DNA from: Sulfobacillus thermosulfidooxidans
GTDB lineage: Bacteria > Bacillota > Sulfobacillia > Sulfobacillales > Sulfobacillaceae
Length of the DNA stretch: 64,000 nt
Reading direction: 5' to 3'
Assembly: GCF_001280565.1 (NCBI RefSeq)
Contig: NZ_LGRO01000001.1
Span: 496,001-560,000, forward strand
A program made the position numbers and the translations under genes. Positions 44,083 to 52,691 of the stretch are shown one piece after another. The notes beneath the pieces were generated by a model. That model saw only the letters and a program-made list of their open reading frames with translations. It was not told where the DNA came from and did no database searches. Numbering within the stretch: the first letter of the stretch is position 1; every line of letters starts with the position of its first letter.

Positions 44083-44349
44083 TTGTGGGGCACGGTCCCC
44101 GAAGAGGTGAGCGATATCAAACTGTATCAAGTCCATGTGGGCCATTGGGTGCGAAACGGTCGGGGGGAAGTATTCGTCTTGTCGGATGCTCGTCGATGCC
44201 CTCGGTGCCACACGCCCAACTTCTGCGCAGCCCATGAATATGCATATTTTGCGTGGTGGATAGGCACGATGCGCATGATCGATCCGAGCCAAACTCGTGA
44301 CGTCTCAGCCTTTTTAACGCGACGCGAGGCGGTTGAGTCAAGGGACTAA
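44083..44349 (+). CDS. Small zinc-ribbon-like hypothetical protein
   Basis: Up to 88 residues from GTG 44083 (AGGA upstream); a GTG at 44107 is an equally good start. The centre has RRCPRCHTPNFCAAHEY, a Cys-x2-Cys...Cys...His set likely to bind one zinc. No family recognised. It follows the serine recombinase by about 70 bases on the same strand. Confidence 0.5.
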   Translation: MWGTVPEEVSDIKLYQVHVGHWVRNGRGEVFVLSDARRCPRCHTPNFCAAHEYAYFAWWIGTMRMIDPSQTRDVSAFLTRREAVESRD

Positions 44350-44849
44350 AGAGAAGCAGGGAGGATGCGGAGATCTGACGACGAAGGCCATTTTTCACTG
44401 CGCGCAGTATTGCCAGTCTCAAAAATGTATCTTCTACGAGCCGGTGAATAGAGTGTAACGTCTTCCGGATTATCGGCCCGTGCCACCCCCACAGATCGTA
44501 GGGTGGCACTGGGGGCGAATGATGTGGAAACGATGTGCCGGCAGCCAACTATTCAGCCCCTTACGCCTTTACGCGACCTGTGGGTTGAGGCAGAGGACGG
44601 ACATGATCGGGCGAGAAGGTGACCCCTTTCATACGGCTTCCCCGGGGCCATTTCGGTCACAGCCATTAGAAGCTGCACAGTCCTTCGGGGACGGGGATGA
44701 GGCGCGAGGAAAACGTATCGATTCGGTGTGCCCTGTTGCCTGGAGATGGCGCGATCGGTCGGGTCTTCGTCGGTGTGAGAAGTGTTGGCCGGAGGGGGCC
44801 GGTCAGCACGGGCGGGTATCATCCTACGAGCAACGGCGGTAACGGGGTT
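44350..44849. other. Intergenic, no convincing gene
   Basis: Open frames of 90-140 codons exist on both strands but none has a ribosome binding site or recognisable protein. It separates the recombinase region from the convergent EamA gene. Confidence 0.4.
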
Positions 44850-45809
44850 TTACCGATCGTGTGAAGGACTCCGGCTCCCCCGAGAGGCCGAAAACCGTGT
44901 CCGTCTGGGGAGGGGAGATGTGGCCATGACGGTGCTCAGAATGATCAACGTCCCCCCGACGATTTCCGGGACTGATACCGTCTCATGAAGCACCACCACG
45001 CTAAGACCGGTACCGACGAGCGGCTGAATGAAATAGAAGGTTGCACCTTGCCCCGCTGTGAGATGGGCAAAGCCGTAGCTCCATAAAAGAAAAGCCAACG
45101 CCATGGCGACTGCCCCCAAGTAGAGAATTTGCAACCAGAGCGTGAGAGAACTATGGAGCAGTGACGTCCACGCCCCCGCGACGAGAACCCATGGGGTTAA
45201 AGCGGTAGCCCCGAATACGAGCTCCCAAAAGATGACAACGGGGAGAGCCAGCGTCTTCAGATGTTGGTTGAGCACGGTATACATGGCCCACGCTATCGCG
45301 GCAAGCCCCAAAGCTCCTATACCGGTACCAGAGACCCGGTGGTGAACATTGATGCCGACAATCAGTACTACGCCGAGGAAGGCCAACAATAAAGCGATAA
45401 CATTTCGCATGGAGGCGCGCTGCCCCGTCATTAACGACAACAACACGATGAAAACGGGGGACAGCGAGGAAATTAAAGACGCCATGGCTGCGGATGTTGC
45501 CGCTAAACCGAGATAGAGGAGTGGGAGGGAGACGCTATATCCGATGAGACCAATCACGGCGAGGAGCCCCAACTGCTGGCGAGATACGCGCCAAAATTGC
45601 CATCGAGCGGCCCAGGGTCCCAGAAGCACGGCAGCGATAACCAGACGAAGCCAGACCAATAGAATCACCGACACGTGATCCAGAACCAGTCGACTCACGA
45701 CATACATACTGCCCCAAATGATGGCTGTGGTGACGAGAGCGGCAACGGCTCGTGACGGCACCGCGGAACGCCGTGGATCGGTGACGGCCGGTAATCTCTT
45801 GGGATGCAT
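44850..45809 (-). CDS. EamA/DMT-family transporter (RhaT/YdcZ-like exporter)
   Basis: A 319-residue protein with ten membrane helices as two EamA repeats. The first repeat starts AIIWGSMYVVSRL, and the second contains ALGLAAIAWAMYTVLNQHLK and later YFIQPLVGTGLSVVVLHE, the characteristic P...E ending of the family. EamA proteins mostly export amino acids and metabolites. The ATG lies 3 bases after the stop of the lysine-aminomutase-like gene, with GGAGG inside that gene's end, so the two are co-transcribed and presumably act on related amino acids. An Lrp-type regulator is divergently placed. Confidence 0.85.
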   Translation of the reverse strand: MHPKRLPAVTDPRRSAVPSRAVAALVTTAIIWGSMYVVSRLVLDHVSVILLVWLRLVIAAVLLGPWAARWQFWRVSRQQLGLLAVIGLIGYSVSLPLLYLGLAATSAAMASLISSLSPVFIVLLSLMTGQRASMRNVIALLLAFLGVVLIVGINVHHRVSGTGIGALGLAAIAWAMYTVLNQHLKTLALPVVIFWELVFGATALTPWVLVAGAWTSLLHSSLTLWLQILYLGAVAMALAFLLWSYGFAHLTAGQGATFYFIQPLVGTGLSVVVLHETVSVPEIVGGTLIILSTVMATSPLPRRTRFSASRGSRSPSHDR

Positions 45810-45812
45810 GGA

Positions 45813-47177
45813 TTATGCATCCTCCAGAGTTTGAACCGATGTCGGCCAGCTGGTCTTGGTTATCGGTGTGAAAAACTCCTGCGTCTCTTCGTTAATCGGT
45901 TGAAGTTCGCTGAACCACGTAGCTTTTGAGTCATAGGCTGCAAAAAATGGACGGCCCACCCAGTCTGCGTTCCGAGCTTGAAGGAATCGGAGAACGAACA
46001 TTGATCGATCACGCCGCTCAACGATGCCATCAACAAGGACCTTCCCGAGCTCCGTGGACATCACCGGCCCGCGCACGGTGCGGGCTAACCCGGAAACCTG
46101 CCGATACGCCCCTCGAAAAATCTGGTAAGCCTGTGTTAAAGGAACGGAAAAATAGTGGTGGGCTCCGGTATCACGCGCCTGAAACATATAGTAAGGGATT
46201 ATTCCTAAGTGCACTTCGGTTTTCCACAAGCTCCTCCATACGTCAACGCGGTCATTAACGTGGTGAATCAGGGGAGCTTGGGCCCGAATGAGTGCTCCCG
46301 TGCGTTGAATACGCTGCACGGCCTCACGGGCGATGCGCGTAGATAATTCCACGGGATGACTGTAATGCGCCATGATGGCCAAGTGTTTTCCTGCATTGAC
46401 AATCCGCTCAAACACACCAAGGAGTTCGTCCGCATCCGTATCCGTGACAAACCGCTGAGGCCAGTAGGCGAGTGATTTGGTTCCGATGCGAATAGTGGTG
46501 AGATGCTCCAAACGAGGATCGAGCAACGGCTCCAGGAATCGGAATAAGACTGATGCTTTCATGATGAGTGGATCGCCTCCCGTCACCAAAAGATCTGTGA
46601 CAGCAGGGTGGGAAGCCAGGTAGGTTTTCAGTGTGTCTACCTCGGACGACGCCATCTTTAAGTTGTCATCTCCGACAAATTGTGCCCATCGGAAACAATA
46701 GGTGCAATAAGCGTGACAAGTTTGTCCCGGACTGGGGAAAAATAAGACCGTTTCGGCATAGCTGTGTTGAATTCCCGCTAACCGTTGCCCGTCCACGGAA
46801 GGGACATTGAGAGTCATTTGAGCACCAGGATGCGGATTCAGTTCGGCCCGGATTTTTTGAGCCACGTGGTGAAGAGTCTCTTCGGATGCTCCGGCTTTCA
46901 GCAAGGAGTAGAGACGGTCGAGATGCGGTTTCTTCAGCATGCCGGGCTGGGGAAACGTGAGTTGGAAAATCGGGTCATCGGGAATAGCATCCCAATCAAT
47001 CAGTTGATCTATTACATAAGAATTGACACGGAAGGGCAAGACCGTTGCAACCGCTTTCATCGCCAGTCGCAGATCCGGACTGAGCCGTTGGAGGTGAGGT
47101 AAGCGATCGAGTTGGCGAAGGGTTAACGGCTGATAGACTCCTTGCACGCAGTTTTCCCATGAGGATTTTTGGGTCAT
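45813..47177 (-). CDS. KamA-family radical SAM aminomutase-like protein
   Basis: A 454-residue radical SAM enzyme related to lysine 2,3-aminomutase. The cluster motif is CHAYCTYCFRW (Cys-x3-Cys-x2-Cys); LLVTGGDPLIMKA is the family's GGDPL SAM-binding motif; IRIGTKSLAYWPQRF and HYSHPVELS follow in KamA order. The typical PGGGGK lysine motif for PLP is replaced by GPVMSTELGKVLVDG, whose Lys is the candidate PLP site. This marks a divergent subgroup, and the substrate may not be lysine. ATG at 47177 with AGGAGG. Operon with an EamA exporter, regulated possibly by the divergent Lrp protein. Confidence 0.8.
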   Translation of the reverse strand: MTQKSSWENCVQGVYQPLTLRQLDRLPHLQRLSPDLRLAMKAVATVLPFRVNSYVIDQLIDWDAIPDDPIFQLTFPQPGMLKKPHLDRLYSLLKAGASEETLHHVAQKIRAELNPHPGAQMTLNVPSVDGQRLAGIQHSYAETVLFFPSPGQTCHAYCTYCFRWAQFVGDDNLKMASSEVDTLKTYLASHPAVTDLLVTGGDPLIMKASVLFRFLEPLLDPRLEHLTTIRIGTKSLAYWPQRFVTDTDADELLGVFERIVNAGKHLAIMAHYSHPVELSTRIAREAVQRIQRTGALIRAQAPLIHHVNDRVDVWRSLWKTEVHLGIIPYYMFQARDTGAHHYFSVPLTQAYQIFRGAYRQVSGLARTVRGPVMSTELGKVLVDGIVERRDRSMFVLRFLQARNADWVGRPFFAAYDSKATWFSELQPINEETQEFFTPITKTSWPTSVQTLEDA

Positions 47178-47358
47178 GCTCTGAGACCTCCTTTGTTACC
47201 ATAGGCCAATGGGTGTTCTGAATGGTGCGAAACGTTATGTCCCGTGTGGGTTGGCAGATTCTGTACTTTTCCCTCTTTTAGTGTAAAAAGGTGACAGGTA
47301 GCAGTAAACGCATTATGATAAGAAAAATGACGGATAAGCTTTAGAAATGAAAGGATAG

Positions 47359-47865
47359 ATGACATTGGGCTTTCGTGAGGACGGGTTCTTGGATCGTACC
47401 GATTGGCGCATTTTAGCCTTGTTACAAAAAGATGCCCGCATCACGTACCGTGAATTGGGCCATGCCGTGGGATTATCGGCACCTGCCGTAGCCGAACGGA
47501 TTCGCAAGTTAGAAGACCGGGGGGTGATCCGCGGGTATCGGGTGGACATTGATTGGAAGAACGTCGGGCTTCCCGTTGAAGCGTTTATCCGGTTGACTAC
47601 ACCACGTGAAGCGAGCCGTCGCGTGAGTGCACAGTTACAGCAGATCCAGGAAATTATGGGCTGTTGGCGCGTTGCCGGACCCGATTCCTTTATTTTGCGG
47701 GTGGGCGTCTCGTCGATGGAGCACTTGGAATGGCTGATTGACCGGTTGGCGCGATTTGGTCAGTCCGTTACCTCGATTGTGCTGTCGACAACGTTTGCGG
47801 AACGGCTCGTCGAGACGTTGCCGATGGATTGGAAGACGCATTCACCATCTCACGAGCCGAGCTAA
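47359..47865 (+). CDS. Lrp/AsnC-family transcriptional regulator
   Basis: A 168-residue regulator: N-terminal HTH (LDRTDWRILALLQKDARITYRELGHAVGLSAPAVAERIRKLE, read as DWRILALLQ...GLSAPAVAERI) and a C-terminal RAM/effector domain with IMGCWRVAGPDSFILRVGV, the amino-acid-binding fold. Divergent from the aminomutase-EamA operon across a 180-base AT-rich gap, so it probably controls that operon in response to an amino acid. ATG at 47359; AAAGG lies close upstream. Confidence 0.85.
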   Translation: MTLGFREDGFLDRTDWRILALLQKDARITYRELGHAVGLSAPAVAERIRKLEDRGVIRGYRVDIDWKNVGLPVEAFIRLTTPREASRRVSAQLQQIQEIMGCWRVAGPDSFILRVGVSSMEHLEWLIDRLARFGQSVTSIVLSTTFAERLVETLPMDWKTHSPSHEPS

Positions 47866-48417
47866 ACGGATTGCCTCATTCCGTTACGGAGACACTGGTG
47901 GGGGGGGCTTTGTCTCTGTTCGTCCGTCTGCAATTCCCAGGAGGGCGTGGGAGGGTGAATGATGTTGCGTATTTTCAAAGAGAGTCATGTGGCTCCGAGT
48001 GAGCGACACTGGCCTCATCGCTGCCTCTGATGAGGCGACTTTCTATAACCCACGCAGTTCCGGGATAATCGGAAGCAATGATTTTTGTCGCTTGGTCATT
48101 CTACATCGCACTACCCCACGCTGTTATGGGAGAGTTCTGCTATCGCAGGAAAGAAGGGCGATAGCGGGAACGGTAGGAGTGGGTGGCGGTGCACTGACCG
48201 GCCTGGGTATTTACGTGATTCTCATTTGGTCGTCCGCACTAGTCATTCACAGACATCATGTTTTTATAATCCATCCGCGATAAGAGTGGGGATTGCGTAC
48301 ACGGGCGAAATCGTGGCGGTTCCTTTGGATTGGCTGACGGGAGAGCTTCCTGCAGGCAATCCCCGTGAGACTTTTCTGTCATATTAAACCATGCATCAAA
48401 GCCAGGAGGCTTGCCCT
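47866..48417. other. Intergenic with repeated hairpin and membrane-protein scraps
   Basis: GCTATCGC (48139-48146) and GCGATAGC (48158-48165) form a perfect 8-bp hairpin; a worn copy of the same 30-base stretch (AGTTCTGCTATCGC..GGAAA.GAAG) is at 16902-16932. A frame downstream encodes one membrane span (GALTGLGIYVILIWSSALVI) without a start. Probably the relic of a duplicated element. Confidence 0.45.
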
Positions 48418-48673
48418 ATGGTACACAAGCTCTCGTTTTTATTCACCAGCTTGGTGATAATCCTATTAGTCGGGTGCGGCACTACGGAATGTGAGCCACC
48501 CTAATCCTAATGTGCCTCCCGGTTATAAACCCGCTAAATTATGGATTGCACACCATATCCCTCCACTACAAAACCAATGGACAAATTTTTTCTACAGATT
48601 AGTAATGGCAAGGTTAGTCAGAGGCATACTTAAACCGGGGTTCCGCCCACTCTGCGGGGATTTCTGCGGGTAA
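48418..48673 (+). pseudogene. Small lipoprotein gene with frameshift
   Basis: ATG 48418 with CAGGAGG starts a lipoprotein signal, MVHKLSFLFTSLVIILLVGC, with lipobox LVGC, but the frame stops after 28 codons. In the next frame from about 48490 the product continues NVSHPNPNVPPGYKPAKLW... to TAA near 48673. One indel near 48490 would join them into an 80-residue lipoprotein. Function unknown. Confidence 0.55.
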
Positions 48674-48809
48674 ATCTCAAACGCGCGGCAAAAGGCGTTA
48701 TGTGAGTAGTGCTAACAGCCAGATAGAGCATTGGCTTCTCCAGTGACGTAAGCGTCAAACCATTCCTTGGTTATCCACAGGCTTGACATAGACCGTCTTT
48801 CTCCGAGGA

Positions 48810-51695
48810 TCAAGGCTTCCACAGACTGGCGGTCGTTTGCCCCGTCAGCACAAGGTGAATGGTTGCTGGGCGAGGCACGATGTGCACGTGCGGGAGATCC
48901 GTGCGAATTAACGTGGGAATGACGATGACCGCCCATGCCAAACTGAGCCACGCGACCCACCGATCCCACTGGCGAAACCAGGAGAGCGGATGCGACGGAC
49001 GCTCGCCTCCGAAGGCGGCGGCGGTGGATGGCATTAAGAACGACCGCATTAAGAACGTATCAAAGAGCACATTGGTGCCAATTAACATGCCCGCCGCCCG
49101 CAAAAACGGCAACGGTGATGCCAACAAGACATAAAAACTCGATGCCATCACGAGGCCAGCACTGGTAATTGATCCCCCAGTTTGGGCCACCGCTTGGGCA
49201 ATACGTTCCGGAGTCGGGTGTCGTCCCATCGCGTGGGTGAGGAGCACTTGGTAGTCCAAAGCCAATGCCAACATCAAACTCACGGCGAGGAGCATGACCG
49301 GAAACGCCACGTGCAGCGGGAAGATATGGGGCCATCGCCGGGCGATCAACGGATAGATGGTGAGGGTGGTTAAGAACGGAACCAGCTCAAAGAGAATCGC
49401 TAACGCTGCCGCTCGGAGGGTCTGGGTGAGTCGCCATCGGACCCAGGCACTAGCCAGCAGTCCCGCCCCCACGAGCACAAGGAACCCGCGTTGAAACCAC
49501 GTGCTGGCTGTGCGTTGCACGGTGTTCGCAGATCCACTGAATGCCCAACGCAACGGAAATGGCAAGACCGTTCGCAACGCAGAAGCCAGCTGAGACCGAG
49601 GCAATGGCCGTCCGGAGCGCGTGGCCACCCGGATCAAGAGGATACCCCGTGAGGGATGCCAGAGGCGATGCAACGCGGGAGGAATCATCGTGGGGTGACT
49701 GACCAGAGTGTGTAACGTCTCCGACGACATCCCGGCCATCGGATTCGACCACTGCACCCCGTGGGAATCGGGAAGGTTCGCTAATTGCGTCTGCACTCCG
49801 GACCACGAGATGAAGGATGGCACATCAATAACGAGCATGGCGGTCGATGAGGGCGGAGCCACAGGTTGCTGAGCAAACGCCTCGCGCACCGTGTTGGTTC
49901 GGGGCAAGAGTTCGGCTGCGGTGGACGGAGTAAACACCGTCATTTGCGGGGGATGCCGGTCAATCAACAAGAGCACCACGAACGTGGCTAAAAACACCAA
50001 TCCGGGAATTAGGACGCTTCCTTGTCCGATGACCCGATAAACCCGATCTAACACGTCGGATAACGAGACGGGTAATCGACCGCGCCACCACCACTCGGGC
50101 CAGGCGGCCAGCAAGGGCACGACTAAGAATTGGGATACGCCCCACGCAGTCAGGGCGGCCACGGCACTGGCCAGCGCGAACGACCATCCTAATCCCCCGG
50201 GCAAGGCCAGGGGGAAGGCCAACACCGTTAAACTCAACGCTAAGACCGACCACGGCATGGCGTGTTGCGCGTGATGAATGGCCAGGGATTGCGCGTGCTC
50301 AACCCGGGCAGTCCGGGGGAGCGGGGCAGATTCGCGCCAGGCCCGACCAAAGGCTTGAATTTGAAAAATGGCGTAATCGAGCGATAATCCCATGGCTAAC
50401 AAATTGGCGATATTTAAGGCATAGGGGGAGATGGCGATTCGGGTCTCGATCCCTCGCAAGATGGCCATGGTGATCAGACTGGTTAATCCTCCCACGCCCA
50501 CCGCCAGACCGGTGGTGGGGAGCGATCCCAACGCCACGAAGAGCATCACGACTGCGATAATCAAGGCCCAAAGGCTCGTCGTGGACAGGGTGGACGCCAC
50601 CAACCGATTTAACGTCTGATCCGCTAAGGACTCGGTTAAGCGTTGGGGATGCCACGATGCCGGAAGATGGGGCGCGGTGGCCGGAACGAGACTGGCACGC
50701 GCGTTGATGGGTACGACATGAGGCAGATGAGTGGAGGATGCTGCCACGTGCACGAGCCACGGATCGGGAGGCGAGGTCTGGGGGCCATCATACTGCGTGA
50801 TTGTTTGATTGGCCCAGACCACTCCGGTTGCAGACGGAGGGAACGCGGGCGAGGTGGCGTGACTCGCTGCGGCTCCCGCGGGATGCCACGCGAACGCCAC
50901 CAGAATACCAGTGAGAATCAGCCGCCAGCTGGGATAGATTTGGGCCATGATCAGCAGAGTGCGCACACTTGCCATCACCACCGGGCCCCAGACTAAGAGG
51001 ACAATCGGCCAATGGGCCGACGCGGGATCTTTGGCATAAAACCCGGGCCACACGGCGGGGAGAAGAATGCCGATGATTGCCCGAGGTAACCCCGATGTGG
51101 GAATCGCATCAAAGACGAATCGCCCGATCACGCGCCCCCATGGGGTGCGTGATCGATCTGGATCGGGGCGGCCCCACCGAGCGACAATGGACGGAATGGC
51201 CAGAATCCCGGCAATGCTCAAAATGATCCCGACGTGTTCCCACACCGATCCGAACGTCATTTGATGCTCCGCGTGTTGGGCCACGTGAGCCAGCTGATGG
51301 AAAATGGGTTGATAAAACGGATGAAGCCGTGCCACGAGTTGCGCGGACGAAGTAATTGTCGGGAGCAAGGGTCGCAGGCTCAACCATCCTAAGACGGTGA
51401 GAGTCATCCAAAAGACCGATGCCGCCACGCGAGCTATGGGCAGAACCCGAGGCCATCGGGATGCCACTCCCACCGTGATCGTCCACCCCATCGCATTGAC
51501 GACCACGAGGTCCACGAAAACTTGAATGACCCCGTTCGTCCAATGATTCCAGTGTGTCAACAGAGCCACCCATTGCGTCCCCACGGCGATAAGCAATCCC
51601 CAGAGAATCCATCGCCATCGCCCCGGAAACTGCTGATACCATATCGGAACCACCACCCATCCGATCCACGCAGCCCACACAATAACCCATGGCAT
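48810..51695 (-). CDS. MMPL/RND-superfamily transporter
   Basis: A 961-residue membrane protein. An unusual N-terminal block of about 280 residues with 7-8 helices precedes a standard MMPL arrangement: external loop 1 (residues about 290-370), a helix group with LAMGLSLDYAIFQIQAFGRAW (the G.D..IF motif of helix 4-5), external loop 2 (about 585-720) and a second helix group with LAVSLMLALALDYQVLLTHAMGR. MMPL proteins export lipids or hydrophobic compounds using the proton gradient; the conserved aspartates (SLDY, ALDY) match their proton path. ATG at 51695 without a strong ribosome binding site. Substrate unknown. Confidence 0.8.
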   Translation of the reverse strand: MPWVIVWAAWIGWVVVPIWYQQFPGRWRWILWGLLIAVGTQWVALLTHWNHWTNGVIQVFVDLVVVNAMGWTITVGVASRWPRVLPIARVAASVFWMTLTVLGWLSLRPLLPTITSSAQLVARLHPFYQPIFHQLAHVAQHAEHQMTFGSVWEHVGIILSIAGILAIPSIVARWGRPDPDRSRTPWGRVIGRFVFDAIPTSGLPRAIIGILLPAVWPGFYAKDPASAHWPIVLLVWGPVVMASVRTLLIMAQIYPSWRLILTGILVAFAWHPAGAAASHATSPAFPPSATGVVWANQTITQYDGPQTSPPDPWLVHVAASSTHLPHVVPINARASLVPATAPHLPASWHPQRLTESLADQTLNRLVASTLSTTSLWALIIAVVMLFVALGSLPTTGLAVGVGGLTSLITMAILRGIETRIAISPYALNIANLLAMGLSLDYAIFQIQAFGRAWRESAPLPRTARVEHAQSLAIHHAQHAMPWSVLALSLTVLAFPLALPGGLGWSFALASAVAALTAWGVSQFLVVPLLAAWPEWWWRGRLPVSLSDVLDRVYRVIGQGSVLIPGLVFLATFVVLLLIDRHPPQMTVFTPSTAAELLPRTNTVREAFAQQPVAPPSSTAMLVIDVPSFISWSGVQTQLANLPDSHGVQWSNPMAGMSSETLHTLVSHPTMIPPALHRLWHPSRGILLIRVATRSGRPLPRSQLASALRTVLPFPLRWAFSGSANTVQRTASTWFQRGFLVLVGAGLLASAWVRWRLTQTLRAAALAILFELVPFLTTLTIYPLIARRWPHIFPLHVAFPVMLLAVSLMLALALDYQVLLTHAMGRHPTPERIAQAVAQTGGSITSAGLVMASSFYVLLASPLPFLRAAGMLIGTNVLFDTFLMRSFLMPSTAAAFGGERPSHPLSWFRQWDRWVAWLSLAWAVIVIPTLIRTDLPHVHIVPRPATIHLVLTGQTTASLWKP

Positions 51696-51850
51696 TGCTC
51701 AACCCCACGCCCCTTCGACTGGCCCATTCGCTCCGAGACCTCGGCTCCGAGCTCATTACCGAGATGCTATCTGTCTATTTCGACACGATGGCAACAAATT
51801 CCTGCCGTGGCTCACGGGGGAGAAACAGATCCAGCGGAGAGGATGATGCG

Positions 51851-52657
51851 CTAGGCCGAGGGGCTATCATCCCAGGGGGCCCGGCCAATAACTTGGGTGA
51901 CGGGTTGCCATTGATCCCGAAAACGATCCCACAACGGAGCGGATTGGGCATCCAGCCAGGCAGCCACCGAATTTTCCCAGGTCGTGATGTGGTCAGCGGT
52001 CCACCATCCCCGGTGATAGGCATACCGGCCAAACACCAAGGCGGTCGTGAGTACGTCCGCTGTGCAATACTCCCGAATGGCTTCGATCTCACCCGCTTGA
52101 TACCGGTCCCACACCTGGCTCCCGTCCATGTCGAGTTTGCCCGGAATGCCCAAGACTCGGGCCATTTCGTGCAGGCTCATGCGGGGACTCGACCCATAAA
52201 AGCTCAAGACATCCATCAAATCCAGATGGTTGTCCTCATCAAAGCGTTTGCGGTAGCCATGATATGGCTCCCCCCACAGATAAAACTGGGGCGCGGCCAC
52301 GCCATGCACCATCGCCCGATACACCAAGACGGGTAAATCAAATCCTTGCGAGTTCCATCCCACTAAGCGGGGGTGCCCCACACTGATGATACGAAAGGCT
52401 TCTTCAATCAGGGCGGCCTCAGACCACGAGGGGTCCCCCAAAGCCCGCAATTGGCGCAACATCCCGTTGGGCGCGATCCACGCTCCGGCAATGGCCACAA
52501 TCTGATGAAACGCGGGTTTGGGCATCCGAGCCGGGGGTGATGGTTCGGGGGCGGTCGCATCCTCGGATGGGGGATCAGTGGGGGATGCGGCGTGAAGGCG
52601 AGCCAGATCGGGAATGGTTTCGAGATCCAAGACAAAAATCGGGGATGGTAAGGTCAT
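51851..52657 (-). CDS. PolB-like 3'-5' exonuclease
   Basis: A 268-residue DnaQ/PolB-type exonuclease. Exo I is FVLDLETIPD (D-x-E), Exo II is LVGWNSQGFDLPVLV (N..F-D), and Exo III is REYCTADVLTT (Y-C-x-x-D). A linker rich in proline and acidic residues lies at about 20-50. The ATG at 52657 has GGAGGG at the right distance; the frame is open 22 codons further left. Such stand-alone exonucleases are common in phage replication modules and probably trim or proofread DNA. It is 34 bases downstream of the S24 repressor gene on the same strand. Confidence 0.8.
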   Translation of the reverse strand: MTLPSPIFVLDLETIPDLARLHAASPTDPPSEDATAPEPSPPARMPKPAFHQIVAIAGAWIAPNGMLRQLRALGDPSWSEAALIEEAFRIISVGHPRLVGWNSQGFDLPVLVYRAMVHGVAAPQFYLWGEPYHGYRKRFDEDNHLDLMDVLSFYGSSPRMSLHEMARVLGIPGKLDMDGSQVWDRYQAGEIEAIREYCTADVLTTALVFGRYAYHRGWWTADHITTWENSVAAWLDAQSAPLWDRFRDQWQPVTQVIGRAPWDDSPSA

Positions 52658-52691
52658 GACGTATGCACCCTCCTTTTCGGAAATCCCGACT

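Noticed and set aside
44480-44842. 120-codon plus-strand frame
   Set aside because: Arg/Gly-rich reading with no start signal; a similar-length minus-strand frame overlaps it.
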